From positions 1-13,941 of the forward strand of contig USJA01000015.1 in the NCBI GenBank assembly GCA_900554875.1: a DNA stretch of 13,941 nt, given 5' to 3'. The notes under the pieces were generated by a model, which saw only the letters and a program-made list of their open reading frames with translations, ran no database searches and was not told the origin of the DNA. Shown piece by piece: positions 8,561 through 13,941 of this stretch. The first letter of the stretch is position 1. Every line of letters begins with the position of its first letter. A program made the position numbers and the translations under genes. Source of the DNA: an uncultured Clostridium sp. (GTDB taxonomy: Bacteria > Bacillota > Clostridia > TANB77 > CAG-465).

Positions 8561-8916
8561 GTTTTAATTTAAATATATTAGAATGTAAAGGCGAATAATA
8601 TTGCAATAGCTACTGCTCTTATACTCGGTTTTAATTTAAATATATTAGAATGTAAAGCTAAAATTTTTGTACTATTTTTCCCGCTGGTTAGCGTTTTAAT
8701 TTAAATATATTAGAATGTAAAGTAATCATCTTAGAGATATAGAAAATAAAATCGTAAGTTTTAATTTAAATATATTAGAATGTAAAGTCAATTACTACTT
8801 TAAAATTTCCCGATTTATACCGTTTTAATTTAAATATTTTAGAATGTAAATATGAAATGGATAGGCTTAATGAACAACTTGAAGACAGTTTTAATCTAAG
8901 TATATTAGAATATAAA
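8561..8916 (+). CRISPR. CRISPR array, 6 repeats and 5 spacers, probably type I-B-like, no cas genes in window
   Basis: The 29-base repeat begins GTTTTAATTT and ends GAATGTAAA. Repeats lie at 8561-8589, 8628-8656, 8693-8721, 8758-8786, 8822-8850 and 8888-8916. The first four are identical, the fifth differs at one base and the sixth at three. Spacers are 38, 36, 36, 35 and 37 bases and all differ. The decayed repeat is at the right, so the leader should be on the left and transcription rightward. From memory, the repeat resembles the 29-base C. difficile type I-B repeat, which starts GTTTTA and ends ATGTAAAT, and it would be in the same orientation. The base after the repeat is G in the first four copies and T in the last two, so the unit could be called as 30 bases. 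No cas gene is present in the window. Confidence 0.95.
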
Positions 8917-8926
8917 TATATTAAAC

Positions 8927-8946
8927 TTCATACCATATAGTATGAA
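8927..8946 (+). promoter_or_regulatory. Perfect inverted repeat before the FTR-like gene
   Basis: TTCATAC (8927-8933), a 6-base centre and GTATGAA (8940-8946) form a perfect two-fold symmetric element ending just before the ribosome binding site of the gene at 8960. It could be an operator or a short hairpin in the leader. A weak promoter, TTGAAG (8879-8884), 16 bases, TATATT (8901-8906), would start transcription just before it, but its hexamers lie inside the last CRISPR spacer and repeat. Confidence 0.5.
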
Positions 8947-8959
8947 AATAGGAGGCAAT

Positions 8960-9154
8960 ATGAAAGGTTATAGACTTAATAAAGATATTGAATACGTAAA
9001 AAAAATTATGCAAGGAATTGAAAGAAAAAATGGACATTGTCCATGTAGATTAAAAGAAGATGATACGACGCTTTGTCCATGTGATGAATTTATAAAAGAA
9101 GGTATATGTAAATGTAAATTATTTGTACCCATTAACAATAAAAGGGAGGCCTAA
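8960..9154 (+). CDS. Small ferredoxin-thioredoxin reductase catalytic-chain-like protein
   Basis: This 64-residue protein has six cysteines as CPC (27-29), CPC (39-41) and CKC (50-52). This is the CPC...CPC...CxC pattern of the ferredoxin-thioredoxin reductase catalytic chain, where the cysteines bind a 4Fe-4S cluster and form the active disulfide. The CPC-x8-CxC spacing matches the family; the gap between the two CPC motifs is shorter (9 residues instead of about 16) and the protein is much shorter than the roughly 110-residue plant/cyanobacterial chain. An upstream in-frame ATG (8942) exists, but GGAGG at 8951-8955 lies between the two and points to the ATG at 8960. It is the only plus-strand gene, 43 bases after the CRISPR array, with no partner gene nearby. 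The likely role is thiol redox chemistry; its electron donor and target are unknown. Confidence 0.8.
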   Translation: MKGYRLNKDIEYVKKIMQGIERKNGHCPCRLKEDDTTLCPCDEFIKEGICKCKLFVPINNKREA

Positions 9155-9199
9155 ACGAGACTTTTAAAGAAGTAGTCTCGAATTAAACCTCCCTTTTAT
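9138..9199. terminator. Bidirectional terminator shared by two convergent genes
   Basis: Arms of 12 bases (9138-9149 and 9188-9199, ATAAAAGGGAGG and complement) enclose a second 6-bp stem CGAGAC/GTCTCG (9156-9161 and 9175-9180). The outer arm ends in a T-rich run on both strands. Both stop codons (9152-9154 plus strand, 9183-9185 minus strand) lie inside the structure, so the last codons of both genes are part of the stem. Confidence 0.88.
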
Positions 9200-9515
9200 A
9201 TTCATACATTCTATCCATAATCTTTCCAAGTTTTTTATGAGATAAAAAAGATTTTAAATTCTGTTTTGAACTTATCATAATTTTACTAATTAACGTTACT
9301 AATACATAAAATACTCCAACAGCTAAAGCACCTTTTATAAACATTCCAAAAAATCCGAAAGATTCGCTAAACACACTAAGTGGAGATGGAATATTTAACA
9401 TTTGGGTTGTTTCTTCATTTTTTTCTAACGTACTATACAATGTTGTAGATGCAAATGTTGTATTACAACATAATGCTAATATTACTGTAACTATTACTAC
9501 ATTTAATTTCTTCAT
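9183..9515 (-). CDS. Small exported or membrane-anchored protein of unknown function
   Basis: This 110-residue protein starts with a classical signal peptide (MKKLNVVIVTVILALCC, probable cleavage after TFA near residue 22). It has a short exported stretch rich in Thr/Ser/Glu, a second hydrophobic segment near residues 57-80 and a basic C-terminal tail. I recognise no family. The ATG follows AAAGGTGAT and a good promoter lies just upstream. The gene follows gerQ and cwlJ on the same strand, so it may also be read with them and could have a spore-envelope role, which is only an inference from position. Alternatively the first hydrophobic segment is an uncleaved anchor and the protein is a two-pass membrane protein. 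Confidence 0.75.
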   Translation of the reverse strand: MKKLNVVIVTVILALCCNTTFASTTLYSTLEKNEETTQMLNIPSPLSVFSESFGFFGMFIKGALAVGVFYVLVTLISKIMISSKQNLKSFLSHKKLGKIMDRMYEYKREV

Positions 9516-9542
9516 TTATATCACCTTTGTTTTATGTAGACT

Positions 9543-9571
9543 ATTATATCATAAATATATTTAAATGTAAA
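9543..9571 (-). promoter_or_regulatory. Sigma-A-type promoter for the 9183-9515 gene
   Basis: On the minus strand TTTACA (9566-9571), a 17-base spacer, then TATAAT (9543-9548), about 28 bases upstream of the ATG at 9515. It lies immediately after the gerQ stop, so the small gene can be expressed apart from the germination pair. Confidence 0.8.
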
Positions 9572-9578
9572 CTGTTTT

Positions 9579-9896
9579 TTAGTAATTTCCCCACATTGCA
9601 GGAATACCACTATTATATGTGGATGTATTATCTGATATTGTTACAAATTTTATAGAATATATATCACAATATAATAAATTTTTATCTTGAACAGAACGTA
9701 ATAAAACATAACTGGCACCCACTTCAAGTAAAATTCCTGTCCTATCTTCTAAATATGTAGTTCCAATTAAAAACTCTATTCTAACAAGTCTTCCAATATA
9801 TCTTTTTAAAAAAGCTGGTGTATATGCTGTATTTGTTAAAGTTTCTGGTTCAGTTTGTGTATTAGTCATACTCATATTATTATTATTTTCTTCCAT
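9579..9896 (-). CDS. gerQ: GerQ-like spore coat protein
   Basis: GerQ is a coat protein that in Bacillus is needed for CwlJ localisation and calcium-dipicolinate-triggered germination. Here a disordered Asn/Thr-rich N-terminus (about 25 residues) precedes a compact beta-rich domain reading YIGRLVRIEFLIGTTYLEDR, then GILLEVGASYVLLR and YCDIYSIKFV, the layout of GerQ. At 105 residues it is shorter than the roughly 180-residue Bacillus protein because the N-terminal region is shorter. Two ATGs are close together: AAAGGA (9905-9910) is only 2 bases from the one at 9902 but 8 bases from the one at 9896, so I use 9896. It lies directly downstream of the cwlJ-like gene, which strongly supports the call. 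Confidence 0.8.
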   Translation of the reverse strand: MEENNNNMSMTNTQTEPETLTNTAYTPAFLKRYIGRLVRIEFLIGTTYLEDRTGILLEVGASYVLLRSVQDKNLLYCDIYSIKFVTISDNTSTYNSGIPAMWGNY

Positions 9897-9910
9897 AACC
9901 ATTTTCCTTT

Positions 9911-10360
9911 CTATGTTTCATTATATAATGAAGTTGGTCTATAAAAACAATGTTTATTTATTCTTGTATGATTTATCCCTGTTCCATTATATGGAAATTC
10001 TTTTGGACATTTAGGCATATATGGATTCATAAACCAAAGAGAATCTCCAACCTCATTTAGCCTATTTCCTGCAAGAGCCCAATCGGCTATCTCATAATGT
10101 ATTGTTTCTGGACTCATATTGTATATATTTTGAGAGTTATATTTACCACCTAAAGTTTCTGTTGCACAATTAAATTGACCTTTTTGTAATATAACATTTC
10201 TAATACTACCTCCTGCAGATACTCTTGCATATTCCCCATTCGCTGAATTTACTCTATTCATTATAACTGTGGCAACAGCTCTCATACCAGTGTCACCTTC
10301 TCCTCCAGCTTCACATTGAATTATTCTAGCTAACAGTTCTCTTTCGGTAAATCCCAACAT
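9911..10360 (-). CDS. cwlJ: CwlJ/SleB-family spore cortex hydrolase
   Basis: This protein degrades spore cortex peptidoglycan during germination. Residues 9-39 read as a SleB/CwlJ catalytic start: ARIIQCEAGGEG, with Glu17 the expected catalytic acid, followed by GMRAVATVIMNRVNS. At 149 residues with no signal peptide or SleB-type binding domain, it matches CwlJ rather than SleB. Three in-frame starts exist (GTG 10366, ATG 10363, ATG 10360). The GTG overlaps the AAGGGG ribosome binding site, and the ATG at 10360 has the best spacing. The stop codon is 14 bases upstream of the gerQ start, forming the cwlJ-gerQ unit. A TATAAT at 10376-10381 is too close to the start to be its promoter, and I found no clear sporulation promoter. 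Confidence 0.9.
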   Translation of the reverse strand: MLGFTERELLARIIQCEAGGEGDTGMRAVATVIMNRVNSANGEYARVSAGGSIRNVILQKGQFNCATETLGGKYNSQNIYNMSPETIHYEIADWALAGNRLNEVGDSLWFMNPYMPKCPKEFPYNGTGINHTRINKHCFYRPTSLYNET

Positions 10361-10371
10361 CATCACCCCTT

Positions 10372-10605
10372 GTATATTATATTAAAAAGAAAAACTAACG
10401 TGAAAAAGTTTCTAAAAAATTGTTACATATTTTAATTATATAACTACGTAACTATTTATTACAAATTCAAACTAATTTATATAAGTTAAGATATATTTTA
10501 AATTATTCAGATATAGAAATTTTTAATAAAAAATAGAAATTAAATCAAAATATTATTTTTTAGGCAGTAATTGAAATACCTAAATTTGAATATCCAAATA
10601 AAAAT
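10372..10605. other. AT-rich intergenic region upstream of cwlJ
   Basis: I see no gene, RNA or strong hairpin in these 234 bases. They should contain the cwlJ promoter, which is expected to depend on a sporulation sigma factor, but no matching pair of boxes stands out. They also contain the host side of the IS200 right end. Confidence 0.5.
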
Positions 10606-10624
10606 CCACGTGTAAAACACGTGG
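10606..10624 (-). repeat. IS200 right-end hairpin
   Basis: CCACGTGT (10606-10613) and ACACGTGG (10617-10624) pair over 8 bp with a 3-base loop. On the minus strand it is followed by a T-rich run, so it may also act as a transcription terminator. Confidence 0.75.
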
Positions 10625-10665
10625 TTTTTCTTTGAGCCATATAAGGGACTAACGCGAGCCACCTC

Positions 10666-11166
10666 TCAAGAGGTACTTAAAGTCCGACAACCCCGTATTA
10701 CTACTCGCTTCCCTTTAAAAGGGTCTATGTATTCTTTTATCGTCAGCTGATCTGATATCATGTCTTCTTTTAATTGGTTTCTTATATATTCTGCTATCAT
10801 TTTTTTATTCTTTCCTACTGTACTTACAAAATATCCTTTTGCCCAGAAGACACAATTTCCATATTTATATTTTAAGTTTGCATGTCTTTCAAATATTATT
10901 AAGCTACTTTTTCCTTTTAAATATCCCATAAAACTCGAAACACTTATTTTGGGAGGTATGCTAACTAATAAATGTATATGATCTTTGCATGCTTCTGCTT
11001 CTAATATAACCTCTTCTTTTCTTGCACATAGTTCTCTTATTATTAATCCTATCTCCTGTTTTTAACTTCCATATATATCCTGTCTTCTAAATTTTGGTGC
11101 AAATACTATATGATACTTGCATTCCAATGTTGTATGTGATAAACTTTCTGTGTATGATTTTTTCAT
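10666..11166 (-). pseudogene. tnpA: IS200-type transposase TnpA with one in-frame nonsense codon
   Basis: The reading frame from ATG 11166 encodes YHIVFAPKFRRQDIYG, the usual IS200 start, then meets TAA at codon 35 (11062-11064). It continues in the same frame to the TGA at 10666 with every expected feature: the HUH pair His63-Ile-His65 in KDHIHLLVSIPPK, SSFMGYLKGKSS, and the catalytic tyrosine Tyr127 in AEYIRNQ. Only one substitution is needed to restore a 166-residue protein, so the inactivation looks recent. An 87-residue piece from Met80 could be made by internal initiation but lacks the HUH pair. AAGGAG precedes the ATG. A sequencing error is possible but less likely than a mutation. Confidence 0.88.
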
Positions 11167-11213
11167 ACGATCATCTCCTTCTATATAATTTATTTGGCTG
11201 TCGAACCTTTTAA

Positions 11214-11222
11214 ATTATACCA
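11214..11222 (-). promoter_or_regulatory. Extended -10 promoter element of tnpA
   Basis: On the minus strand TGGTATAAT fits the extended -10 pattern TGnTATAAT and lies about 50 bases upstream of the tnpA ATG. No good -35 is present, as often in extended -10 promoters. Confidence 0.55.
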
Positions 11223-11272
11223 CAAGGAGATATCTTTTTCTATTACTCTGCTCAACGCTAAAAGCTTTCCTG

Positions 11273-11295
11273 AACCACACGCATAGCATGTGGTT
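11273..11295 (-). repeat. IS200 left-end hairpin
   Basis: AACCACA (11273-11279) pairs with TGTGGTT (11289-11295). After one C-A mismatch a further GC/GC pair closes a 3-base loop, giving an imperfect subterminal hairpin of the IS200/IS605 kind. It ends only about 11 bases from the 3' boundary of the adjoining group II intron. Confidence 0.7.
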
Positions 11296-11313
11296 TTCTC
11301 TAATAAATCGAGT

Positions 11314-11384
11314 AGGAGAAATATCATTAATTGGTATTTCGTCCTCTCACACCACCGTGCGTACCGTTCGGTACACGGCGGTTC
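11314..11384 (-). ncRNA. Group II intron domains V and VI
   Basis: Domain V (about 11347-11384) reads on the minus strand as CCGCCGTG, TACC, a GAAC loop, GGTA, a two-base CG bulge and CACGGTGG. This is the conserved catalytic hairpin, with CGC in the lower stem as in class C introns. Domain VI follows (11314-11345): AGGA-C-GAAATA pairs with TATTTC-TCCT and should hold the branch-point adenosine. Confidence 0.88.
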
Positions 11385-11399
11385 AATAGAATTAATACT

Positions 11400-12800
11400 T
11401 TAACAGTATACACTAGTTAGACTTGTATAACCAAGTTTCTCTAGTGTTTTATTATTTAATGCTATATGCATTGCTGGAGTATCTGCCATTCTCCAATAGC
11501 TTTTTCTTGACCCACTATGTTCTCCTGCAACATCTTCCATTATTCCAAGCTTAATTAGATTTTCTATTTTGGTTTTACATTTCCTCCATTGTTTCCAATA
11601 ACACATTCTTATTCTTCGTCTTATCCATTTATCTAGTATTTGTGCTATTTTTCCCATATTTGCAATTTTAAAATAGTTTACCCAACCTCTAATAACTTGT
11701 GCTAATTTTAGATATCTTGTTTCCATACTCATCGCATTGCTCCTTGATGTTACTTTTCGTATCTTATCCTTGAACTTTGCTACTGACTTTGGGTGTATTC
11801 TTATTTCTACTTTTCCTTTTGTTTGATAGAAAGAAAATCCTAGATACTTTATTCTCAAAGGTCTATCAACTTTGCTTTTTGCTCTGTTAACTTTTAATCT
11901 TAATTTCGTCTCAATGAATTTGGTAATATTCTCCATAACTCTTTCTGCTGACTTTTTACTTTTAGTAAATATTACACAGTCATCCGCATATCGCACAAAT
12001 TGTAGTCCACGTTTTTCTAATTCTTTGTCTAACTCATTAAGCATTATATTACTTAGTATTGGAGAAATATTACCACCTTGTGGTGTTCCTTTTTCTGTCT
12101 TTTCAAATACTCCATTTACTAATACCCCTGCTTGTAAATATTTTCTTATTAATGATACAACTTTATCTTCATTTACTGTTTTTCTTATTATCGATATTAG
12201 TAAGTCTTGATTTACTGTATCAAAGAACTTTTCTAGGTCTAAATCTACAACCCATTTATATCCATTATTCATTATTTCTCTAGCTTTTAGAATTGCATCG
12301 TGACAATTTCTATTTGGTCTAAATCCATAACTATTTTCTGAAAATATTGGCTCATAAATTATACTTAACTGCTGTGCAATTGCTTGTTGTACAACCCTAT
12401 CTACTACAGTTGGTATTCCTAGCTTTCTTTTGCTTCCGTCTGCCTTAGGTATTTCTACCCTTCTTACTGCTTTTGGATTATATTTCCCATTTCTAATGTT
12501 TTCCTTGATTTGTTTGCCGTTTCCCTTTAGATATTGTAGAAGTTTATCTACTTTCATATCATCAATTCCACTAGCTCCCTTATTTGCTTTCACTCTCTTA
12601 AACGCCTTGTTCATGTTATCTTTTGAAAGTATTTTCTCAAGTAGTTCATTAGTTACTGTTTTAGTATCGATTTCTTCTTTTAAAGGCACAGCAAAATTAC
12701 TAGGTACTTCTACGTTACCTTCAGTTTCCAACTTATTCTCTTGTAGATAGTCTTCAATATGAAGTTGTCTACCATTATCGTATTTTTGATTACCTTTCAT
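11400..12800 (-). CDS. ltrA: Group II intron reverse transcriptase/maturase
   Basis: The intron-encoded protein helps the intron fold and splice and copies it into DNA at new sites. The reverse transcriptase domain shows KLGIPTVVDRVVQQAIAQ, SYGFRPNR, GTPQGG and the catalytic YADD (271-274). The maturase X domain follows around RGWVNYF and the basic DKWIRRRIRMCYWKQW. No HNH endonuclease is present and the protein stops soon after YWRMADTPAMH, as in class C proteins. At 466 residues it is somewhat longer than the usual 420 because of an extra N-terminal stretch of about 45 residues. The ATG follows AGGAGG, separated by a run of ten T (12801-12810), a long spacer and a place where a length error could occur. 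Confidence 0.95.
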   Translation of the reverse strand: MKGNQKYDNGRQLHIEDYLQENKLETEGNVEVPSNFAVPLKEEIDTKTVTNELLEKILSKDNMNKAFKRVKANKGASGIDDMKVDKLLQYLKGNGKQIKENIRNGKYNPKAVRRVEIPKADGSKRKLGIPTVVDRVVQQAIAQQLSIIYEPIFSENSYGFRPNRNCHDAILKAREIMNNGYKWVVDLDLEKFFDTVNQDLLISIIRKTVNEDKVVSLIRKYLQAGVLVNGVFEKTEKGTPQGGNISPILSNIMLNELDKELEKRGLQFVRYADDCVIFTKSKKSAERVMENITKFIETKLRLKVNRAKSKVDRPLRIKYLGFSFYQTKGKVEIRIHPKSVAKFKDKIRKVTSRSNAMSMETRYLKLAQVIRGWVNYFKIANMGKIAQILDKWIRRRIRMCYWKQWRKCKTKIENLIKLGIMEDVAGEHSGSRKSYWRMADTPAMHIALNNKTLEKLGYTSLTSVYC

Positions 12801-13223
12801 AAAAAAAAAATCCTCCTATCGTTCAGTCCTTCACAAATTGTATATATCCAATTTGCTAGTATGACCTCTGCTGACTTCTGATATTTCACTCTAATATCAC
12901 TACTAACATTTTCATACCTAGTTGAAGGTATTCCCAAAATATCAGACCTCCCCAGGTAAGAACAACAACCTTCCTCTCATATATCTGCCACATTTACTGT
13001 ATGAGCCTTGAATAGTTACTAGGGCTTTGCTTTGTTTGGCAAGCTCGCCCAACTCAATTCAGCCTTATATGTGATTTCTGTTCGTCAGACCGAGATTTTG
13101 CTCTTGACTTCTTTCAGATTCCACCTCACGATGGACACCCTTGTCATTTACTAACAGTTCGCCATTATCAGGCACTGTAAGGGACTTTCACCCTCAAGTT
13201 GTTGCCCATGCTGGGCACACCAA

Positions 13224-13255
13224 CAAAAAAAGAAAGTAGCTTTCTACTTTCTTTT
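13224..13255 (-). terminator. Intrinsic terminator of the HAD-family gene
   Basis: AGAAAGTAG (13231-13239) and CTACTTTCT (13244-13252) pair with a 4-base loop, and the minus strand continues with a T run at 13224-13230. It lies about 30 bases after the stop codon at 13287 and immediately before the intron, so it served as the intron's target site. Confidence 0.9.
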
Positions 13256-13286
13256 CAATATTATTTTATATGTCATATCTCATCTC

Positions 13287-13790
13287 TTATACTATATTCA
13301 ATATTTCCTTCATTGATTTTATTTTATAATCTGGTTCCATTAAGATTTCTTCTTTTTTCTTCCACTTATTATTTATTTCTTGTTTATACCAGATAGTTTT
13401 TACTCCTAAAATTTTCACTCCTAATAAATCTTCTAATAATTCATCACTAACAAAAGCTATCTTATTATATTCTTGTTCTGGAATATCTTCAAAAGCTTTC
13501 ATATATACTTTTAAATTAGGTTTTCTTTCTTTAACAGCTTCTGAAATAATTATTTTTTTAAAATATTTTTTTATATCTTCTCTTTCTAAAATGTATTCTA
13601 CATTTCTAATTGAATTATTACTTATAATACCTAGATAATATCCTTTCTCATACAATTTAATAATTGTATTTCTTGTTTCTTTATCTAAAATATGAGATTC
13701 TAATAATAACATATCAATTTCTTCTAAATCCTCTTTAGATATATTTAAGATTAATGATAAATCTTCATATATCTCTTTTTCTGTAATCTT
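13287..13790 (-). pseudogene. HAD-family hydrolase, C-terminal part (5' end lost at an assembly chimera)
   Basis: About 165 residues of a HAD-superfamily phosphatase-like protein: a helical cap region, motif II in LGIISNNS, the conserved lysine of motif III in KERKPNLKVY, and motif IV in AFVSDELLEDLLG, followed by VKTIWYK. Motif I with the nucleophilic aspartate (DxDxT) is missing. The upstream part is replaced by unrelated, GC-richer sequence, so the truncation is an artefact of the contig and does not show a broken gene. The stop at 13287 and the terminator are genuine. The junction lies somewhere around 13770-13810 and the in-frame fusion hides it. The substrate cannot be told; similar proteins hydrolyse small phosphorylated metabolites. 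Confidence 0.75.
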
Positions 13791-13920
13791 TCCATCCTTT
13801 ATTGCTGCCAAAAGTTGTCTTGCGCAGTCAAATCCGCAGCCCGGCATCTGAAGATTGGAGCCGTTTCGGATTCCTTTTGTAAAATCATTGCCGCCGCCCC
13901 AGTCGGTGACGACAAATCCA
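13791..13920 (-). pseudogene. Foreign fragment of a glycoside hydrolase family 3 beta-glucosidase
   Basis: On the minus strand this encodes GFVVTDWGGGNDF...NGSNLQMPG...LLAAIKDGKITE, the region around the catalytic aspartate (VTDW) of family 3 beta-glucosidases and the helix after it. G+C is 57 of 110 bases at 13811-13920, about twice that of the neighbouring HAD gene. It is fused in frame to the HAD fragment with no domain logic and bordered by adapter on the other side. It most likely comes from a different organism in the same library. Confidence 0.85.
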
Positions 13921-13941
13921 AGATCGGAAGAGCACACGTCT
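13921..13941. other. Illumina TruSeq adapter sequence (contaminant)
   Basis: The last 21 bases begin AGATCGGAAGAGC and match the start of the common Illumina read-1 adapter throughout. They are not genomic. Translated on the minus strand from a GTG at 13937 they give the tell-tale N-terminus MCSSDL of an apparent open reading frame. Confidence 0.98.

Larger units (their letters stand above)
10606..11300 (-). mobile_element. IS200-type (IS200/IS605 family) insertion sequence, defective
   Basis: The element carries only tnpA (no tnpB), as in the IS200 group, and is bounded by subterminal hairpins rather than inverted repeats, with no target duplication expected. The hairpin downstream of tnpA is at 10606-10624 and the one upstream at 11273-11295. 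These elements move as single strands using an HUH tyrosine transposase and insert 3' to a short target. The exact tips cannot be set from one copy. The transposase is interrupted, so this copy is probably immobile unless helped in trans. Confidence 0.85.
11307..13220 (-). mobile_element. Group II intron, probably class C, about 1.9 kb
   Basis: On the minus strand the intron starts at 13220 with GTGTGCCCAGCATGGGC, the kind of 5' end seen in many bacterial group II introns. It continues with a GC-richer domain I region (GGGTGAAAGTCCCTTACAG near the start) and carries the maturase gene in domain IV. It ends with domains V and VI and the tail CCTACTCGAT at about 11307. It lies 3-4 bases after the T tract of an intrinsic terminator, the known insertion preference of class C introns, and the encoded protein has no DNA endonuclease domain, which also fits class C. 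Both RNA ends and the protein look intact. The 3' boundary is uncertain by one or two bases. Confidence 0.9.

Noticed and set aside
8657..8692. Terminal inverted bases GCTAA/TTAGC in spacer 2 as a structured element
   Set aside because: Five-base matches at the ends of one 36-base spacer are easily due to chance, and no other spacer shows it.
9554..9571. A stretch matching 16 of 18 bases of the CRISPR repeat outside the array
   Set aside because: It coincides with the -35 and spacer of a good promoter, is AT-only apart from one G, and has no second copy at spacer distance. Chance similarity is the simplest explanation.
10376..10381. TATAAT upstream of cwlJ as a -10 box
   Set aside because: Transcription would start inside or next to the ribosome binding site, and the -35 partner is poor.
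13198..13204. CAACAAC in the intron 5' end as the exon-binding site pairing with TTGTTG before the splice site
   Set aside because: It lies within the first 25 bases of the intron, not where exon-binding sites of domain I are found. The complementarity is short and low-complexity.
13287..13937. A 216-residue protein fusing a glycoside hydrolase motif to a HAD domain as a new fusion enzyme
   Set aside because: The N-terminus is translated adapter, the GC content jumps, and the two domains have no functional relation. It is an assembly chimera.

Overview
The window is a 13.9 kb, very AT-rich stretch from a spore-forming, low-GC Firmicute of the Clostridia type. The evidence is a spmA-spmB pair, a CwlJ/SleB-type germination hydrolase next to a GerQ-like coat protein, strong AGGAGG ribosome binding sites, and a CRISPR repeat that from memory resembles the type I-B repeats of Clostridioides difficile. 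It looks like a metagenomic or draft contig: the last 21 bases are an Illumina adapter.

Layout: almost every gene is on the minus strand, so it is read right to left. 1-6219 is a tight DNA-repair/tRNA-modification operon in the order mutS, a metal-dependent phospholipase C-like gene, mutL, miaA (3' end off the window), with gaps of 13, 9 and 2 bases and a good sigma-A-type promoter before mutS. 6304-7119 is a self-contained unit, a perfect consensus promoter, one unrecognised 227-residue protein and a strong terminator. 7154-8292 is spmAB. 8561-8916 is a six-repeat CRISPR array with no cas genes in view, running rightward into a small plus-strand ferredoxin-thioredoxin reductase-like gene (8960-9154). 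That gene ends inside a bidirectional terminator shared with a convergent small secreted/membrane protein gene (9183-9515). 9579-10360 is the gerQ-cwlJ germination pair.

10606-13220 is a mobile island. It holds an IS200-type element whose tnpA is broken by one in-frame stop, and directly abutting it a complete-looking group II intron (about 1.9 kb, probably class C) with its reverse transcriptase/maturase. The intron begins a few bases after the intrinsic terminator of the next gene, the known target preference of class C introns. The gene beyond (13287 to about 13790) is the C-terminal part of a HAD-family hydrolase.

The right end is not genuine contiguous sequence. About 130 bases encoding a piece of a family 3 glycoside hydrolase at roughly 52% GC are fused in frame to the HAD gene and followed by adapter sequence. 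Anything beyond about 13770 should not be read as biology of this organism.

No clearly new multi-gene system is visible. The best leads are the orphan CRISPR array and its structured flanks, the small redox-type gene just downstream of it, and the isolated unknown gene at 6343-7026.
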